64,000 nucleotides of DNA, taken from NCBI GenBank assembly GCA_938074045.1, contig CALJGI010000029.1, positions 1-64,000 of the forward strand. The letters run 5' to 3'. Position 1 is the first letter of the stretch. Each line of letters begins with the position of its first letter. Below the pieces are notes generated by a model that did no database searches, was not told the DNA's origin, and worked only from the letters and a program-made list of their open reading frames with translations. This DNA comes from an uncultured Halieaceae bacterium (lineage in GTDB: Bacteria > Pseudomonadota > Gammaproteobacteria > Pseudomonadales > Halieaceae). The position numbers and the translations under genes are program-made. Shown here one piece after another: positions 8,656-19,400 of this stretch.

Positions 8656-9528
8656 TCATTCCATGCGCACGCTACTTACCCCATGATCCTCTGCCAACTG
8701 TATACAACACTCCGCCGTGTAGGGAAGTTGCTCCATGCAGTGCCGGGATAGCCGCTCAAAGTGTTGAATAAATCTGGCCACGCCTTCATTACTGAGAAAC
8801 CGCTGCCCACAATTCAGCCCCAGCTTTTCTTCCTGCTCCAGGCGCCATCGATATACAGCATTAAAGGACGGCGGACACAGCAGCGCGAGCTGATCGATGC
8901 GGGCAAACAGATCCCGGTAGTCCCCAAGCAGGCAGTCGTTGACGTAACCACGCCACATGCCATCGGGATCCTCAATGCGTTCCAGCTCATTTATCGGTTC
9001 TCGCAACTGCTCCTCCATCTGAGCGGGAGCACCGACGCACCAGCCCTCCAGTAGAATGATGTCAGGTTTATCATCAAAGAGTTGCCATTCTAACTCGGGT
9101 AGCGGGTTGTCGATGGCCTTGTCAAAGCGGGGCAGCTTGACCGCATCACCCTGCACCAACGAAGACAAGACCGAGTCAAGTAACGCCACATTATGGGTGC
9201 CGGGCACACCACGCGTCTGCATGAGGGGATGCACGCGCAAAGAAAGCTCCCGCCTGGATGGCCGATCCAGATAAAAGTCATCCAGAGACAGCGTCATGAC
9301 GCGGAAATCATCGCTCAGCAACAATTCAAGCCCGGCGCACATTGTCGATTTCCCTGTGCCTTGGCCGCCGCAAATACCTTGAATTAATGTTGTGGGTCGG
9401 CCCTGCGCTGCACTGGAGATATGTTCCGCCAGCGGCAGCAGCGCCTCGCGCACCACGCGGATATATGAAGCTGGTAGGCGCTCGGCCGCTATGAAATCTC
9501 GCACCGGATCGGAATCAACTGGCAACAT
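8656..9528 (-). CDS. P-loop kinase, D-glycerate 3-kinase-like
   Basis: 290 residues. Walker A GGQGTGKST (about 54-62) follows the strand IQGICG. LSLDDFYLDR (about 80-90) is the substrate-site aspartate motif of the phosphoribulokinase/uridine kinase fold. IILLEGWCVGAP (about 160-170) is the Walker B region characteristic of plant and yeast-type glycerate kinases. The enzyme would phosphorylate D-glycerate to 3-phosphoglycerate in the cytoplasm. The C-terminal part (WRLEQEEKL) fits the family. Panthothenate kinase or uridine kinase is less likely because of the GWCVG segment. First gene of a probable operon with the glycosylase. Confidence 0.8.
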   Translation of the reverse strand: MLPVDSDPVRDFIAAERLPASYIRVVREALLPLAEHISSAAQGRPTTLIQGICGGQGTGKSTMCAGLELLLSDDFRVMTLSLDDFYLDRPSRRELSLRVHPLMQTRGVPGTHNVALLDSVLSSLVQGDAVKLPRFDKAIDNPLPELEWQLFDDKPDIILLEGWCVGAPAQMEEQLREPINELERIEDPDGMWRGYVNDCLLGDYRDLFARIDQLALLCPPSFNAVYRWRLEQEEKLGLNCGQRFLSNEGVARFIQHFERLSRHCMEQLPYTAECCIQLAEDHGVSSVRME

Positions 9529-9602
9529 TGGAATCCTTCACTTGATCTCTATTGGCTTTGCCATACTATTGTGCCTCGCCCTTCCGCGATGACCTTTGAA
9601 CC

Positions 9603-10952
9603 ATGATACAAAAACGCGCCCGTGATCTCACTGCAGTGAGCCGTGTACACACAGCACCGACCTGGCCCTTCGATATTCGACGGGTCCCATTCTACTATGG
9701 CTGGGTTATCTGGTTGGTCAGCACCCTGGGATTTTTATTCAGCATCCCAGGACAAACCATGGGTATGGCGGTGTTTACCGACCATTTTATCGATGCGCTG
9801 GGCCTGAGCAGGACGCAGTTGTCCATGGCGTATCTTGTGGGTACCGTTGGATCCTCGATCTTTCTGACCGAAGCCGGTCGTTGGTATGACCGGGCCGGCG
9901 GCAGATTCATGGTATCTATGGCAAGTTTGCTTCTCGGACTCATGCTGCTCTATATATCGCTGACCGATAAGCTGGCAGCGGTGATTGGCGGCTCTACCGT
10001 CGCAACGTTCGGACTGATAACTCTGGCATACTTCGGCGTGCGCTTCTTCGGCCAGGGTGTCCTCACCAGTGCTTCAAGGAACGTTTTGCTGGTGTGGTTT
10101 GTGCGTCGTCGTGGCCTGGTCAGCAGTGTGCGTGGCGTGTTTGTAACCCTGGGGTTCTCTCTAGCGCCCCCGGCGCTGGCCTGGCTGATCATGGATTGGG
10201 GTTGGCGCGGTGCATTGTGGTGCCTCGCGGCTTCCTGTGCGATCTACGCCGTCGCAGCCTTTCTACTATTGCGCAACAACCCCGAGGAATGTGGCGTCAG
10301 TGCCGATGGAGATTCTTCTAAGGCTGAGGCGGCCGCAACGGCCATTGCAGTCAGCTATACCGTGGAGGAGGCGCGCCGCACCCCGGTATTCTGGATTTAC
10401 AGCCTGAGCCTTGCCATGCATGCGCTGTTTGGCACAGCGGTGACCTTCCACATCGTTTCCATCTTTAATGAAGCAGGTCGCAGCCCTACTGAGGCATTCG
10501 CCTACTTTCTCCCCGTGGCCCTCATTTCAACCACGGTAAACATCTGCGCTGGCTGGTTAGCTGACAACCGCCCCCTCAAGCCATTTCTCATCATTATGCT
10601 CAGTGGGTTTATCGCTGGTTCATGGGGCCTGCTTAATCTGCAATATCAATGGGGATACTGGTTACTGGTCGCAGGAATTGGTGCGGCGGGTGGACTGTGG
10701 GCGGTGTTGTCCAATCTCGCCTTTATCAGAAACTTTGGCAGCCTGCACCTTGGCGCAATAAGTGGATTGTGTGCCTCGATCGTTGTTTTCGGCAGCGCGA
10801 TAGGGCCAGCACTATTCAGTGTTGGGCTGGATCTTTCCGGCAGCTATGCGGCAGCGGAGATAATCTGCATGGCTGGACTACTGGCTTTGCTATATGGCGC
10901 TATTGTCATCAAGCATCGCGAAGATGATCCATTACTGCAGACAACTGACTGA
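9603..10952 (+). CDS. MFS transporter (oxalate/formate antiporter-like group)
   Basis: 449 residues with 12 predicted membrane helices in two six-helix halves split by a hydrophilic loop near residues 225-250 (SADGDSSKAEAAATA). The N-terminal RVPFYYGWVIWLVSTLGFLFSIPGQT and the loop EAGRWYDRAGGR between helices 2 and 3 match the monocarboxylate/oxalate-formate antiporter-like branch of the major facilitator superfamily. Substrate cannot be assigned. It is divergent from the glycerate-kinase operon (74-base gap) and its last 44 bases overlap the 3' end of the convergent HAD gene. Confidence 0.85.
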   Translation: MIQKRARDLTAVSRVHTAPTWPFDIRRVPFYYGWVIWLVSTLGFLFSIPGQTMGMAVFTDHFIDALGLSRTQLSMAYLVGTVGSSIFLTEAGRWYDRAGGRFMVSMASLLLGLMLLYISLTDKLAAVIGGSTVATFGLITLAYFGVRFFGQGVLTSASRNVLLVWFVRRRGLVSSVRGVFVTLGFSLAPPALAWLIMDWGWRGALWCLAASCAIYAVAAFLLLRNNPEECGVSADGDSSKAEAAATAIAVSYTVEEARRTPVFWIYSLSLAMHALFGTAVTFHIVSIFNEAGRSPTEAFAYFLPVALISTTVNICAGWLADNRPLKPFLIIMLSGFIAGSWGLLNLQYQWGYWLLVAGIGAAGGLWAVLSNLAFIRNFGSLHLGAISGLCASIVVFGSAIGPALFSVGLDLSGSYAAAEIICMAGLLALLYGAIVIKHREDDPLLQTTD

Positions 10953-11544
10953 TATCAATCGCCTCATCAAAAGGGCAACTCTCGTTGAAGTGATTGAGGT
11001 AAAACGTCGTCATGCCAGCTCCGACGGCTGCTTCAACACCTATCAGTGAATCATCGACAGCCATCGCATTGCCCGGCGCGAAACCCAGATCCGCTGCCGC
11101 GTACAAAAAAATTTGCGGATCAGGTTTCCAGACACCGACGTCATAGGAGCTATATATACGTTCACCGAAAAAATGAGACAAACCGGTAACCTGCAACGCC
11201 TGCTGAATTTTCTGCGGCGGCCCGCTTGATACGACCGCCACCGGACAATCGAGACGCTCCAGAAGATCATGGGCCCCCGCTATGGGCTGCAGCTCGGTTT
11301 CGAACATAGTCGCCACCCGCGCTCTGAATTCAGCGACAAAATCAGGTGGCAGACTGATATCCAGTGGCTGGCATACATCATCCAGCAGATTGGCAAGCTT
11401 CCAGCCCCTGTATTTCTCCAGCAGTAGCCCGGCATCGAGATCCACTCCCAGCACAGCAAAGCTATCCGTGAGGGCGCGGCAGCTGATGGGTTCACTATCA
11501 ACCAGCGTACCGTCATTATCAAATAGCACACAGTAATCAGCCAT
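10909..11544 (-). CDS. HAD-superfamily phosphatase (subfamily IA)
   Basis: 211 residues. Motif I LFDNDGTLVDSE (about 7-18) carries the Asp nucleophile and the acid/base Asp. Motif II is the VVSSG serine (about 103-107). Motif III is the lysine in GVWKPDPQIF (about 137-146). Motif IV AVDDSLIGVEAA (about 163-174) binds Mg2+. The helical cap lies between motifs I and II. Members dephosphorylate sugar phosphates; it resembles YieH/beta-phosphoglucomutase-like proteins. It follows the AEC permease by 17 bases on the same strand, suggesting cotranscription. Confidence 0.88.
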   Translation of the reverse strand: MADYCVLFDNDGTLVDSEPISCRALTDSFAVLGVDLDAGLLLEKYRGWKLANLLDDVCQPLDISLPPDFVAEFRARVATMFETELQPIAGAHDLLERLDCPVAVVSSGPPQKIQQALQVTGLSHFFGERIYSSYDVGVWKPDPQIFLYAAADLGFAPGNAMAVDDSLIGVEAAVGAGMTTFYLNHFNESCPFDEAIDISQLSAVMDHLRDA

Positions 11545-11561
11545 CAGGCACCTTTACAAAA

Positions 11562-12506
11562 CTAGACCAACCCCACCAACCGCAGTACGAAAAGACCAAG
11601 GGTGACAGTGAAGGTTGAGACCAGGGTGGTCAATACGACGATATTGGCCGCCAGCGCACCGTTACCTCCCGCCGCGACCACCATAACAAAACTCGCGGCG
11701 GCGGTGGGCCCGGCAAGCAGCAAATAGAACACGCCCAGCTCGGGACCACGCAATCCAACCAGAATGGCCAGACCAACAGCCAGCAAAGGTGAAACAACCA
11801 ACCGCCAGGCGCTGGCCTCAACCGTCTCCCGCGCGGAATTTTTCAACGCTGCAAGATTCAAGGCACCACCAATGCACAACAGTGCAAAGGGAATAAACAG
11901 GCGAGCGCTCCACTCCCCCACCACCCAGGTTTCCGGCGGCAGCCGTGCGTCTGTAATGGAAAGGATCGCACCCGCGCAAATCCCTATGATTAGAGGATTC
12001 TTCAGCATATCGAAAAACATACCTGAAAAAGAGGGGTTGCCATGCAGAGTCCAGTTGAGCAAAACAACCGCTAGTAAGTTGTAATAAAGAGTCCACACCG
12101 CCAAGGGTACAGCGGCGAGCATCAAACCCTGGTCGCCATAGGCCGCGAGACACAAGGCAATCCCGACAATTCCCATATTGGAACGATAAGCACCCTGGAC
12201 AAATACGCCTCGATGGGCCACTGGTATGCCGCGCAAGCTACTAAAACCATAGGCAAGCACTACTGTTAGCGTGATGGCTGCGAGGCCGGTTAGCAGACTG
12301 CCAGAATCTAGCATCCTGGCATAATCCGCGCGCATCGCCGCAAAAAACAACACCAATGGCATGCCTATATTGAACACAACCCGCGATCCAGAAGCGATTA
12401 ACTGATCGCCCACAAATCCCAGGCGGCGACCAAGTATTCCCAACATTACGGGCCCGAATGCTGGTCCCGTTATCGAGAGTGATTCAGCCAGTAAATGCCA
12501 CACCAC
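11562..12506 (-). CDS. AEC-family permease (auxin efflux carrier fold)
   Basis: 314 residues, ten predicted membrane helices. The family pattern is clear: PVMLGILGRRLGF at the start, FNIGMPLVLFFAAM, AYRSNMGIVGIALCLAAYGDQGL in the middle and FVMVVAAGGNGALAANIVVLTTLVSTFTV at the end. Members export or import small organic acids in bacteria. The substrate here is unknown. The start is a GTG-GTG pair with no strong ribosome site. The gene stands between the flavin monooxygenase (195-base gap) and the HAD phosphatase (17-base gap), all on the minus strand. Confidence 0.88.
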   Translation of the reverse strand: MVWHLLAESLSITGPAFGPVMLGILGRRLGFVGDQLIASGSRVVFNIGMPLVLFFAAMRADYARMLDSGSLLTGLAAITLTVVLAYGFSSLRGIPVAHRGVFVQGAYRSNMGIVGIALCLAAYGDQGLMLAAVPLAVWTLYYNLLAVVLLNWTLHGNPSFSGMFFDMLKNPLIIGICAGAILSITDARLPPETWVVGEWSARLFIPFALLCIGGALNLAALKNSARETVEASAWRLVVSPLLAVGLAILVGLRGPELGVFYLLLAGPTAAASFVMVVAAGGNGALAANIVVLTTLVSTFTVTLGLFVLRLVGLV

Positions 12507-12701
12507 TCACCTCTTCACTCCATGCCTATTTCTTTTGCGAGCGGACACGGCATCAGCCGGTGCCGAAACGAGTTTCTCGCGGCAATGCTCAAAGTACTTT
12601 CCCGACACAGTGCTCACTTCAAGTGATGATGATAGCCAGGTATGTGTGCGCGACCCTTTCTCCGGTGTTTTCAAATTAAACAGTGTGCCAATACCCCGAG
12701 T

Positions 12702-14126
12702 TCAGGAAAACTTCAGGGCGGAGTCCGCCACCCGACGAAACCGCAGGTTCAGCACATCAAGAAAGTAATTCTGATACATTCGCCAGGGAGGGCGCGCTCC
12801 CTGCTTCGGCAGTTTATCCAACGCCCGCACCACATAGCCTGAACTGAAATCGAGATAAGGCTCTTCTTCCAGATCCGGATCATCGTTCTGGGGCAGGCAT
12901 CGCGCATACCCGTGTTCTGCCATATAGTTGAGGAGCTTGCAGACAAATGCCGCCGTCAGATCCGCCTTGAGCGTCCATGAAGCATTGGTGTATCCCATAG
13001 AGAAAGCCATATTGGGTACACCTTCAACCATCATGCCGCGGTAAATAAAGCATGATGACGTGTCCACAGCGATGCCATCCACCTCGATATCGATTCCAGC
13101 CAAAAACAGCATATCAAGTCCGGTTGCTTTCACGATCACATCAGCATCCAGATGCTCACCGGATTCCAACTCAATGCCGGTTTCATCGAAATGTTGAATA
13201 TGATCGGTTACAACAGACGCATCGCCGCGACGCATCGCAGCAAAAAAATCACTGTCGGGGACCAGACAGAGCCGTTGATTCCAAGGGTTATAACGCGGCG
13301 TGAAATGAGTATCCACATCATAATCCGACCCCAATTCTTCCCGCACACTGTCGATCAGTGCCGCACCAGCCATCTCCGGACGACGTTGACACAGGCCATA
13401 GGTATACATCTGTAGCAGAATATTCTTCCACCGCGACAAAAAATACGCGAGGCGCAAAGGCAGACGATCCCGCAACCAGTTGGCCAGTTGGTCCTTGGCG
13501 GGACGGGAAGCAAAGTAGGTGGGAGACCGCTGTAGCATGGTCACATGCTTCGCCTGCTCCGCCATCGCCGGCACCAGCGTTACCGCCGTTGCGCCACTGC
13601 CGATAACCACAATCCGGCGATCTTTCCACTCCAGATCCTTCGGCCAGAACTGGGGGTGCACAATATCCCCGGAAAAATTTTCGCTGCCGGGAAATTCAGG
13701 ATCGTAACCGTGCTCGTAGTTGTAATACCCGGAACACATATGCAAAAACCGGCAACAGAATGTCTCTGTTTCGCCATCGCCGCTCTGCACCGCTACACTC
13801 CAGCGATTGTCGCCGCTGTCCCAGCTCGCGCTGACCACCCGGTGCCCATAACGGATTTTATCCTGCAGGTCAGCCTCCTCAACCGTTTCACGCAGGTAAG
13901 CAAGAATATCTGGACCATCCGCAATCGCGTGGTCTGACAACCACGGCTTAAACGCAAAACCGAGGGTATGCATATCCGAGTCGGAGCGGATTCCAGGATA
14001 GCGAAACAAGTCCCAGGTACCTCCCAGATTGTCCCGCGCCTCCAGTATCTGGAAAGATTGCCCGGCGCAGCGCCGCTGCAGGTGGTGCGCCGCGCCGATA
14101 CCCGATATCCCGGCACCGACGATCAA
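12702..14126 (-). CDS. Flavin-containing monooxygenase, Baeyer-Villiger type
   Basis: 474 residues. FAD-binding GAGISGIGAAHHL at the very N-terminus, the GGTWDLFRYPGIRSDSDMHT segment typical of BVMO-like enzymes, NADPH-binding VVIGSGATAVTL (about 175) and the linker FWPKDLEWKDRRI. Such enzymes use NADPH and O2 to oxygenate ketones or other lipophilic substrates. The start is odd. The only usable codon is TTG 14126, which drops part of the first beta strand (the in-frame sequence FFDVL lies just upstream). No ATG, GTG or TTG exists between that and an upstream in-frame stop. Either the true start is unusual or the 5' end has changed. Confidence 0.85.
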   Translation of the reverse strand: MIVGAGISGIGAAHHLQRRCAGQSFQILEARDNLGGTWDLFRYPGIRSDSDMHTLGFAFKPWLSDHAIADGPDILAYLRETVEEADLQDKIRYGHRVVSASWDSGDNRWSVAVQSGDGETETFCCRFLHMCSGYYNYEHGYDPEFPGSENFSGDIVHPQFWPKDLEWKDRRIVVIGSGATAVTLVPAMAEQAKHVTMLQRSPTYFASRPAKDQLANWLRDRLPLRLAYFLSRWKNILLQMYTYGLCQRRPEMAGAALIDSVREELGSDYDVDTHFTPRYNPWNQRLCLVPDSDFFAAMRRGDASVVTDHIQHFDETGIELESGEHLDADVIVKATGLDMLFLAGIDIEVDGIAVDTSSCFIYRGMMVEGVPNMAFSMGYTNASWTLKADLTAAFVCKLLNYMAEHGYARCLPQNDDPDLEEEPYLDFSSGYVVRALDKLPKQGARPPWRMYQNYFLDVLNLRFRRVADSALKFS

Positions 14127-14305
14127 TACGTCAAAAAAATTCGGATTGATTTCTTTTCTCCCCTTCGCTTTAACTCGCGTTACTTCGCCAGATTAAGCCC
14201 AATATCCACTACTCGCAAGCAACAAACGGCAGTCCTGTATTGCAGTGTGCAAGCGCTGCCACTATTCTCGGCCTCTACCCGAGAAATCTATAGTGGAGAC
14301 AAAGC

Positions 14306-14872
14306 TTGAGTAATGCCGACATAGGTGGAGTTGACTATGGCCCTCTGGCAGCACTGATAGGTGAGTGGCAGGGCAACGCTGGTACCGATATAGCACCCGA
14401 GCCCGATGGTGACGAGCACAACTCCTATTATGAGCAAATTATTTTCGAGGCAGCAGGTGACGTAACCAACGCCGAGCAACAGACCCTGGCAATTTTGCGA
14501 TATCACCAGGAGGTTCGCCGGATCTCCACGGACAAGGTGTTTCACGATCAAGTTGGCTATTGGTTATGGGAAGCTGCCACTGATCAGATTATTCAGACCC
14601 TGACCATTCCCCGGGGTGTAACGCTGCTCGCCGGCGGTTCAGCAAACATCGAAAACGGAACCACCGTTTTTGAAGTGTCCGCAGCCCAGAACAGCGCTGA
14701 CTGGCCCATTATTCAGGCGCCGTTTATGCAGGCCAAGGCCAGGACTACCCATTTCAGCCATCGCATTGAACTATCTGGTGATTCATTGTTTTATCGCGAG
14801 GTCACCACCGTCGATATCTACGGCAAATCAGCCTACCCGCACAGCGACGAAAATAGGCTCACAAGACAGTGA
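14306..14872 (+). CDS. Nitrobindin/THAP4-like heme-binding beta-barrel (FABP-like) protein
   Basis: 188 residues starting at TTG. LAALIGEWQGNAG near the N-terminus is the hallmark GxWxGxG-type strand of this lipocalin-like family. YYEQIIFEAAGDV, LRYHQEVRR and the later GYWLWEAATDQIIQTLTIPRGVTLLAGG fit the ten-stranded barrel. Relatives bind ferric heme or small hydrophobic ligands. The gene overlaps the next gene by four bases (GTGA), so the two are translationally coupled. This suggests a role beside acyl-CoA carboxylation, perhaps ligand binding; that is inference. Confidence 0.7.
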   Translation: MSNADIGGVDYGPLAALIGEWQGNAGTDIAPEPDGDEHNSYYEQIIFEAAGDVTNAEQQTLAILRYHQEVRRISTDKVFHDQVGYWLWEAATDQIIQTLTIPRGVTLLAGGSANIENGTTVFEVSAAQNSADWPIIQAPFMQAKARTTHFSHRIELSGDSLFYREVTTVDIYGKSAYPHSDENRLTRQ

Positions 14873-16407
14873 CAGACGACATCAGACCAGAGCTCGCGTA
14901 TTTACAGGAACGTCTGAGCAACACCCAAGACGACACTCGCGACGCAGCGCGGGACAAACGCCACGGCAAGGGCTACCGCACCGCCCGAGAGAATCTGGCT
15001 GCCCTGATTGATGAGGGCTCCTTTATCGAATACGGACAGCTTGCGGTGGCAGCCCAACGAAGCCGCAGGGACTATGCAGACCTGCAGCAGAACACAGCAG
15101 CAGATGGCGTGATTACAGGAACCGCGACTATTCACGGCGCCGCCGTCGCTGTTGCCATATACGATTACAGCGTGCTGGCTGGTTCCCAGGGCTATTATCA
15201 CCACAAGAAGCTGGACCGGATTTTCGAACTCGCTGAAGAAAATCAGCTTCCCATCATCATCTATACCGAGGGCGGTGGCGGGCGCCCGGGCGATACTGAT
15301 GTGCTCACCCAGATCGCTGGTCTGAATATCTCGTCTTTCTCCACCTGGGCCCGGCTATCAGGCAAGGTGCCCCGGATTGCCGTCAACAACGGTTATTGCT
15401 TTGCCGGGAATGCGGCCCTGTTCGGCTGTGCTGATATCACCATCGCCACCCGCTCCTCCTGGATCGGAATGGCGGGCCCCGCCATGATAGAGGGCGGCGG
15501 CCTGGGCGTGTTCGAACCCACGGCCATCGGGCCCGCCGATCACCAGGAAAAGATTGGCGTGGTTGATATCTTGGCGAAGGATGAGCAGATCGCCACGGAA
15601 CAGGCTAGAAACCTGCTGGGCTATTTCACTGCTGGTTCTGCGGATTGGGAATATGCAGATCAGGCGTTATTGCGGCAATTAATTCCTGAAGACAGACGCT
15701 GGGGTTATCCGGTACGTCGCATCATCGAAACCCTCGCTGATCAAGGCTCGTTCACCGAATTGCGACGGGTTTTTGGCCGTCCAATCATTACTGGCTTTAT
15801 TCGCCTGGAAGGCAAACCCGTAGGTATGATCGCCAGCGATTGCCAGCAACTCGGCGGTGCGGTGGACGCTGAAGCCGCCGGCAAAGCGGCGCGTTTTTTA
15901 CAACTCTGTGATGCCCATGGGTTACCTGTGTTGTCGCTGGTCGATACACCCGGCTTCATGGTTGGCCCGGACAGCGAATCCGCCGCGGCTGTGCGCCGTA
16001 TGTCGAGTCTGTTCGTCACCGGGGCCAGTCTTACCGTGCCAATGGTAGCCATCTTTCTGCGCAAGGCCTACGGGCTGGGGGCGATGGCACTTACAGGCGG
16101 TAGCTTCGCCACACCGGTGCTGGCGGCGTCATGGCCGACCGGCGAGTTTGGTGCCATGGGCCTGGAAGGGGCGGTGCGACTGGGATTCAAAAAAGAGTTG
16201 GAAGCGGTGACAGACAACGCTGAGCGCGCGGCGCTATTTGATCGACTGGTCGCCGCAGCCTATGAAGGTGGAAAAGCCACTGAAGCAGCGGCACATCTGG
16301 AAATAGATGCTGTCATCGATCCCGCTGATACCCGCGAGATTGTAGTCAGAGCTTTTGCAGGCGCCCTTAACAAAGGTACTGGCCGCAATATGGTCGACAC
16401 CTGGTAG
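14869..16407 (+). CDS. Acyl-CoA carboxylase, carboxyltransferase subunit
   Basis: 512 residues. Carboxyltransferase of the PccB/MccB type, moving CO2 from carboxybiotin to an acyl-CoA. The N-half has KGYRTARENLAALIDEGSFIEYG and VYDY-like AIYDYSVLAGSQG. The C-half has the oxyanion and CoA-site segments GAVDAEAAGKAARFLQLCDAHGLPVLSLVDTPGFMVG and RKAYGLGAMALTGG. Start is GTG 14869, overlapping the upstream TGA. No biotin carboxylase or biotin-carrier subunit is in the window, so the partner must be elsewhere. Substrate (propionyl, methylcrotonyl, geranyl or other CoA) cannot be told. Confidence 0.88.
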   Translation: MTDDIRPELAYLQERLSNTQDDTRDAARDKRHGKGYRTARENLAALIDEGSFIEYGQLAVAAQRSRRDYADLQQNTAADGVITGTATIHGAAVAVAIYDYSVLAGSQGYYHHKKLDRIFELAEENQLPIIIYTEGGGGRPGDTDVLTQIAGLNISSFSTWARLSGKVPRIAVNNGYCFAGNAALFGCADITIATRSSWIGMAGPAMIEGGGLGVFEPTAIGPADHQEKIGVVDILAKDEQIATEQARNLLGYFTAGSADWEYADQALLRQLIPEDRRWGYPVRRIIETLADQGSFTELRRVFGRPIITGFIRLEGKPVGMIASDCQQLGGAVDAEAAGKAARFLQLCDAHGLPVLSLVDTPGFMVGPDSESAAAVRRMSSLFVTGASLTVPMVAIFLRKAYGLGAMALTGGSFATPVLAASWPTGEFGAMGLEGAVRLGFKKELEAVTDNAERAALFDRLVAAAYEGGKATEAAAHLEIDAVIDPADTREIVVRAFAGALNKGTGRNMVDTW

Positions 16408-16418
16408 ACCGGCGGAAC

Positions 16419-19400
16419 TTACGCCTGATTGACCGCCTCGGGCAGGGCCAACTCGTCCTGCGACCGCCATTTCTCCAGGTCATCCAGGATCATGTAAAGG
16501 CACGGCACGAGTAGCAGCGTGATAACCGTCGCGAACACAATGCCAAAGGCCAGGGATACAGCCATTGGGATCATTTCCTGCGCCTGCACGCTGGTCTCCA
16601 AAATCATGGGCACCAGTCCAAAAAACGTGGTTAATGACGTCAGCAGAATGGCTCTGAAGCGACGCACACCTGCATTGACCACCGCCGTGGGCTTGTTTTC
16701 TCCCGCTGCGACCGCCTTGTTGACGTTATCAACCATAATCAGACTGTCGTTCACCACCACGCCAGACAGCGCAATGATTCCCATAAACGACAGCATGCTC
16801 AATATATGCCCTGTAATGATATGGCCAACAACGGCGCCAATTATCCCAAAGGGAATAACTCCCATGATGATAAGCGGCTGCAGGTATGACCGCGTAGGAA
16901 TAGCCAACAGTGCGTAGATGCCGAACAAGGCCAGCGCCAATCCTGTGAACATGCTGACTATCATGGCTCGCTCTTCTTCGGCCATGCCAGATATTTTCCA
17001 GTGCAAACCCGGGTAGCGGGCTACCAACTCTGGAAGTACGTCCTGAGACAACTCAGCCACTACCTTCGATGGTTCGACCAGATCTTTCTCTGCCTCCGCA
17101 GTGACTTCTACCGCCCTTTGATAGTCCAGCCTGGAGGTCTTGTTAAACCCGGGACGAATCTCAGCTTTGGCGACAGTATGAAACGGCACCGAGTCCCCCG
17201 TCGGGGTGCGTATAAACATGCCGTCGAGGCTGGCTGTGCTGCGACGATCCTCGAGGGGATAGCGCACCATCACTTTGACTTCGTCGCTGCCGCGCTGAAT
17301 CCGTTGCGCTTCTGCCCCGTAAAAGGCATGGCGCACTTGAGAGCCCAGGTCATAGCGGGTCAATCCCAGCGCCTCACCAAGCGGCAGAATATCCAGATGA
17401 AACTCATCTGAGGTAGCCGCCGCCCCGTTACGAATATCGTACAGCCCATTATATTCTCGCAGCTTTGCTTCCAGGTCAGCCGCTGCCAGCTTCAGCACCT
17501 CCATATTATTGTGAATCAAATCAAAGGATATAGCGGCACCCCCGGAAGGCCCATTGGAATAACTGACCGCCAGCACCTCAGCACCCGGAACGTAACCTAT
17601 CTCCTCACGCCAGCGAGTGACTACTTCAGGTGTTCCTATTTGACGGTTTTCAGCCTTGGTGAGTTCGGCCATGACATAGCCGTTGACCCGTTGCGAACCG
17701 GTGGAAAAGTTATGTCGAACAAAGGCATCTTCGTCCGGGTGCGCTTCGAGATATTCAGCCTGCACGGTTTCCAGTGCCCGTCCTATCTGTACCATGACCT
17801 CCAGCGTCCTGGCTTCCGGTGTCCCGTCGGCCATACGCAACTCCACCTGCAGATATTCAGACGGCGTTCCAGGCATCATCACGTAGCGCACAACACCACC
17901 CGCCACCAGGCCTCCGGTTAATACGAGCAAGCTGATAAACGTGGCCAGTGTCAGGTAGCGTCGACGTATACAACGCTCCACCATGGGCTTGTACCGGTAC
18001 TGTACAAAATGCTTCAGATGCCGATTGACCGCCTCCTGCACATGATCGATCTGGGCAAGAATGCCCCCCGTTACCGGCTTGCTATGCGCCAGGTGAGCCG
18101 GGAGAATCCATTTCGATTCGATCAGGGAGAAGATCAAACAGAAAATAACAACCCAACCCAAAGCTTCGGGCATAGCAGCGAACATCCCGTCGATAAAAAG
18201 CGTGGGCAGAAACGCGCAAATCGTGGTCAATACGCCGAAGGTTGCCGGAGTAGCAACTCCCAGCGCGCCATCGACAATGGAGGACACACTGTGCCCCTGA
18301 ATCTCCTGTTCCGCATAAGCCGCTTCTCCGATAATGATCGCGTCATCGACAACGATTCCCAGCACGAGAATAAAGCCGAACAGGCTCATCAAATTCAGCG
18401 ATCCGCCGATCAGAGTGGAACTGAATATAGCCAGTGCACCCAAAAAACAGATGGGTATACCGACCATTACCCAAAAGGCGAGTTTAATCTCCAGAAACAG
18501 CGCCAACACAATAAACACCAGCAGGGCGCCCAGCGTCATGTTGCGCACCATCATGCTAATGCGATCATCCAGATAGGCTGTAACATCCAACCAGGTCGAC
18601 AGTTCGACGCCCTCGGGCAGGGTCGCATTCTTCTCATCGACATAGGCACGGGTTGCTGCAGCAGTATCCAGCACGTCCTGCGATCCCACAGCCGATACCT
18701 GCAGTCCAACCGAATACTTGCCATTGAACACAGCGAAACCAGCCCCATCGGCAAAGCCGTCATTTACATTGGCCACATCACCCAGGGTTAATCGCGTTCC
18801 GTCAGGGAATGTCTTCAAAACGATTTGCTCAAACTCACCCTGGCGATACGCCTGGCCCTTGGTACGCAGCATAATATCTCCAGTACGTGTGCGAACGGAC
18901 CCGCCGGGAAGATCAAGCGATGATGCAGCAATAGTTCGTGCGATGTCTCCAAGGGTAAGGTGGTATTCGCGGAGTTTATGCTCCGGCACCTCGATGGCTA
19001 TTTCGTAGTCACGAATCCCCATTATTGACACCTTTGACACGTCCGTCAGAGCCGCCAATTCCGTCTTAACCTCATTTGCAAGCTGGGTCATTTCCCGCTC
19101 GCTCATATCGCCCCAGACCTGCACAAACATAGCCAGATCTTCAGGTTCCAATCGATTTATGATGGGCTTTTCGGCGTCATCGGGAAAATGTGCGATCCCA
19201 TCAATGCGATTCTTTACATCATTCATCAACTCCAGCACATCAACTTCATCACGGGCATCGATAAAGACAGTGGCCATGGATTCCACCGCGGTGGACTCAA
19301 TCCGGTCAATGCCATCCAGGTCGCCCAGAGCTTCCTCGATACGTAAGACTACCCCCTGTTCTACCTCTTCCGGCGCAGCTCCCGGATATGCCATATTGAC

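Noticed and set aside
18009..18791. 260-codon plus-strand open frame
   Set aside because: Shadow of the RND permease on the opposite strand.
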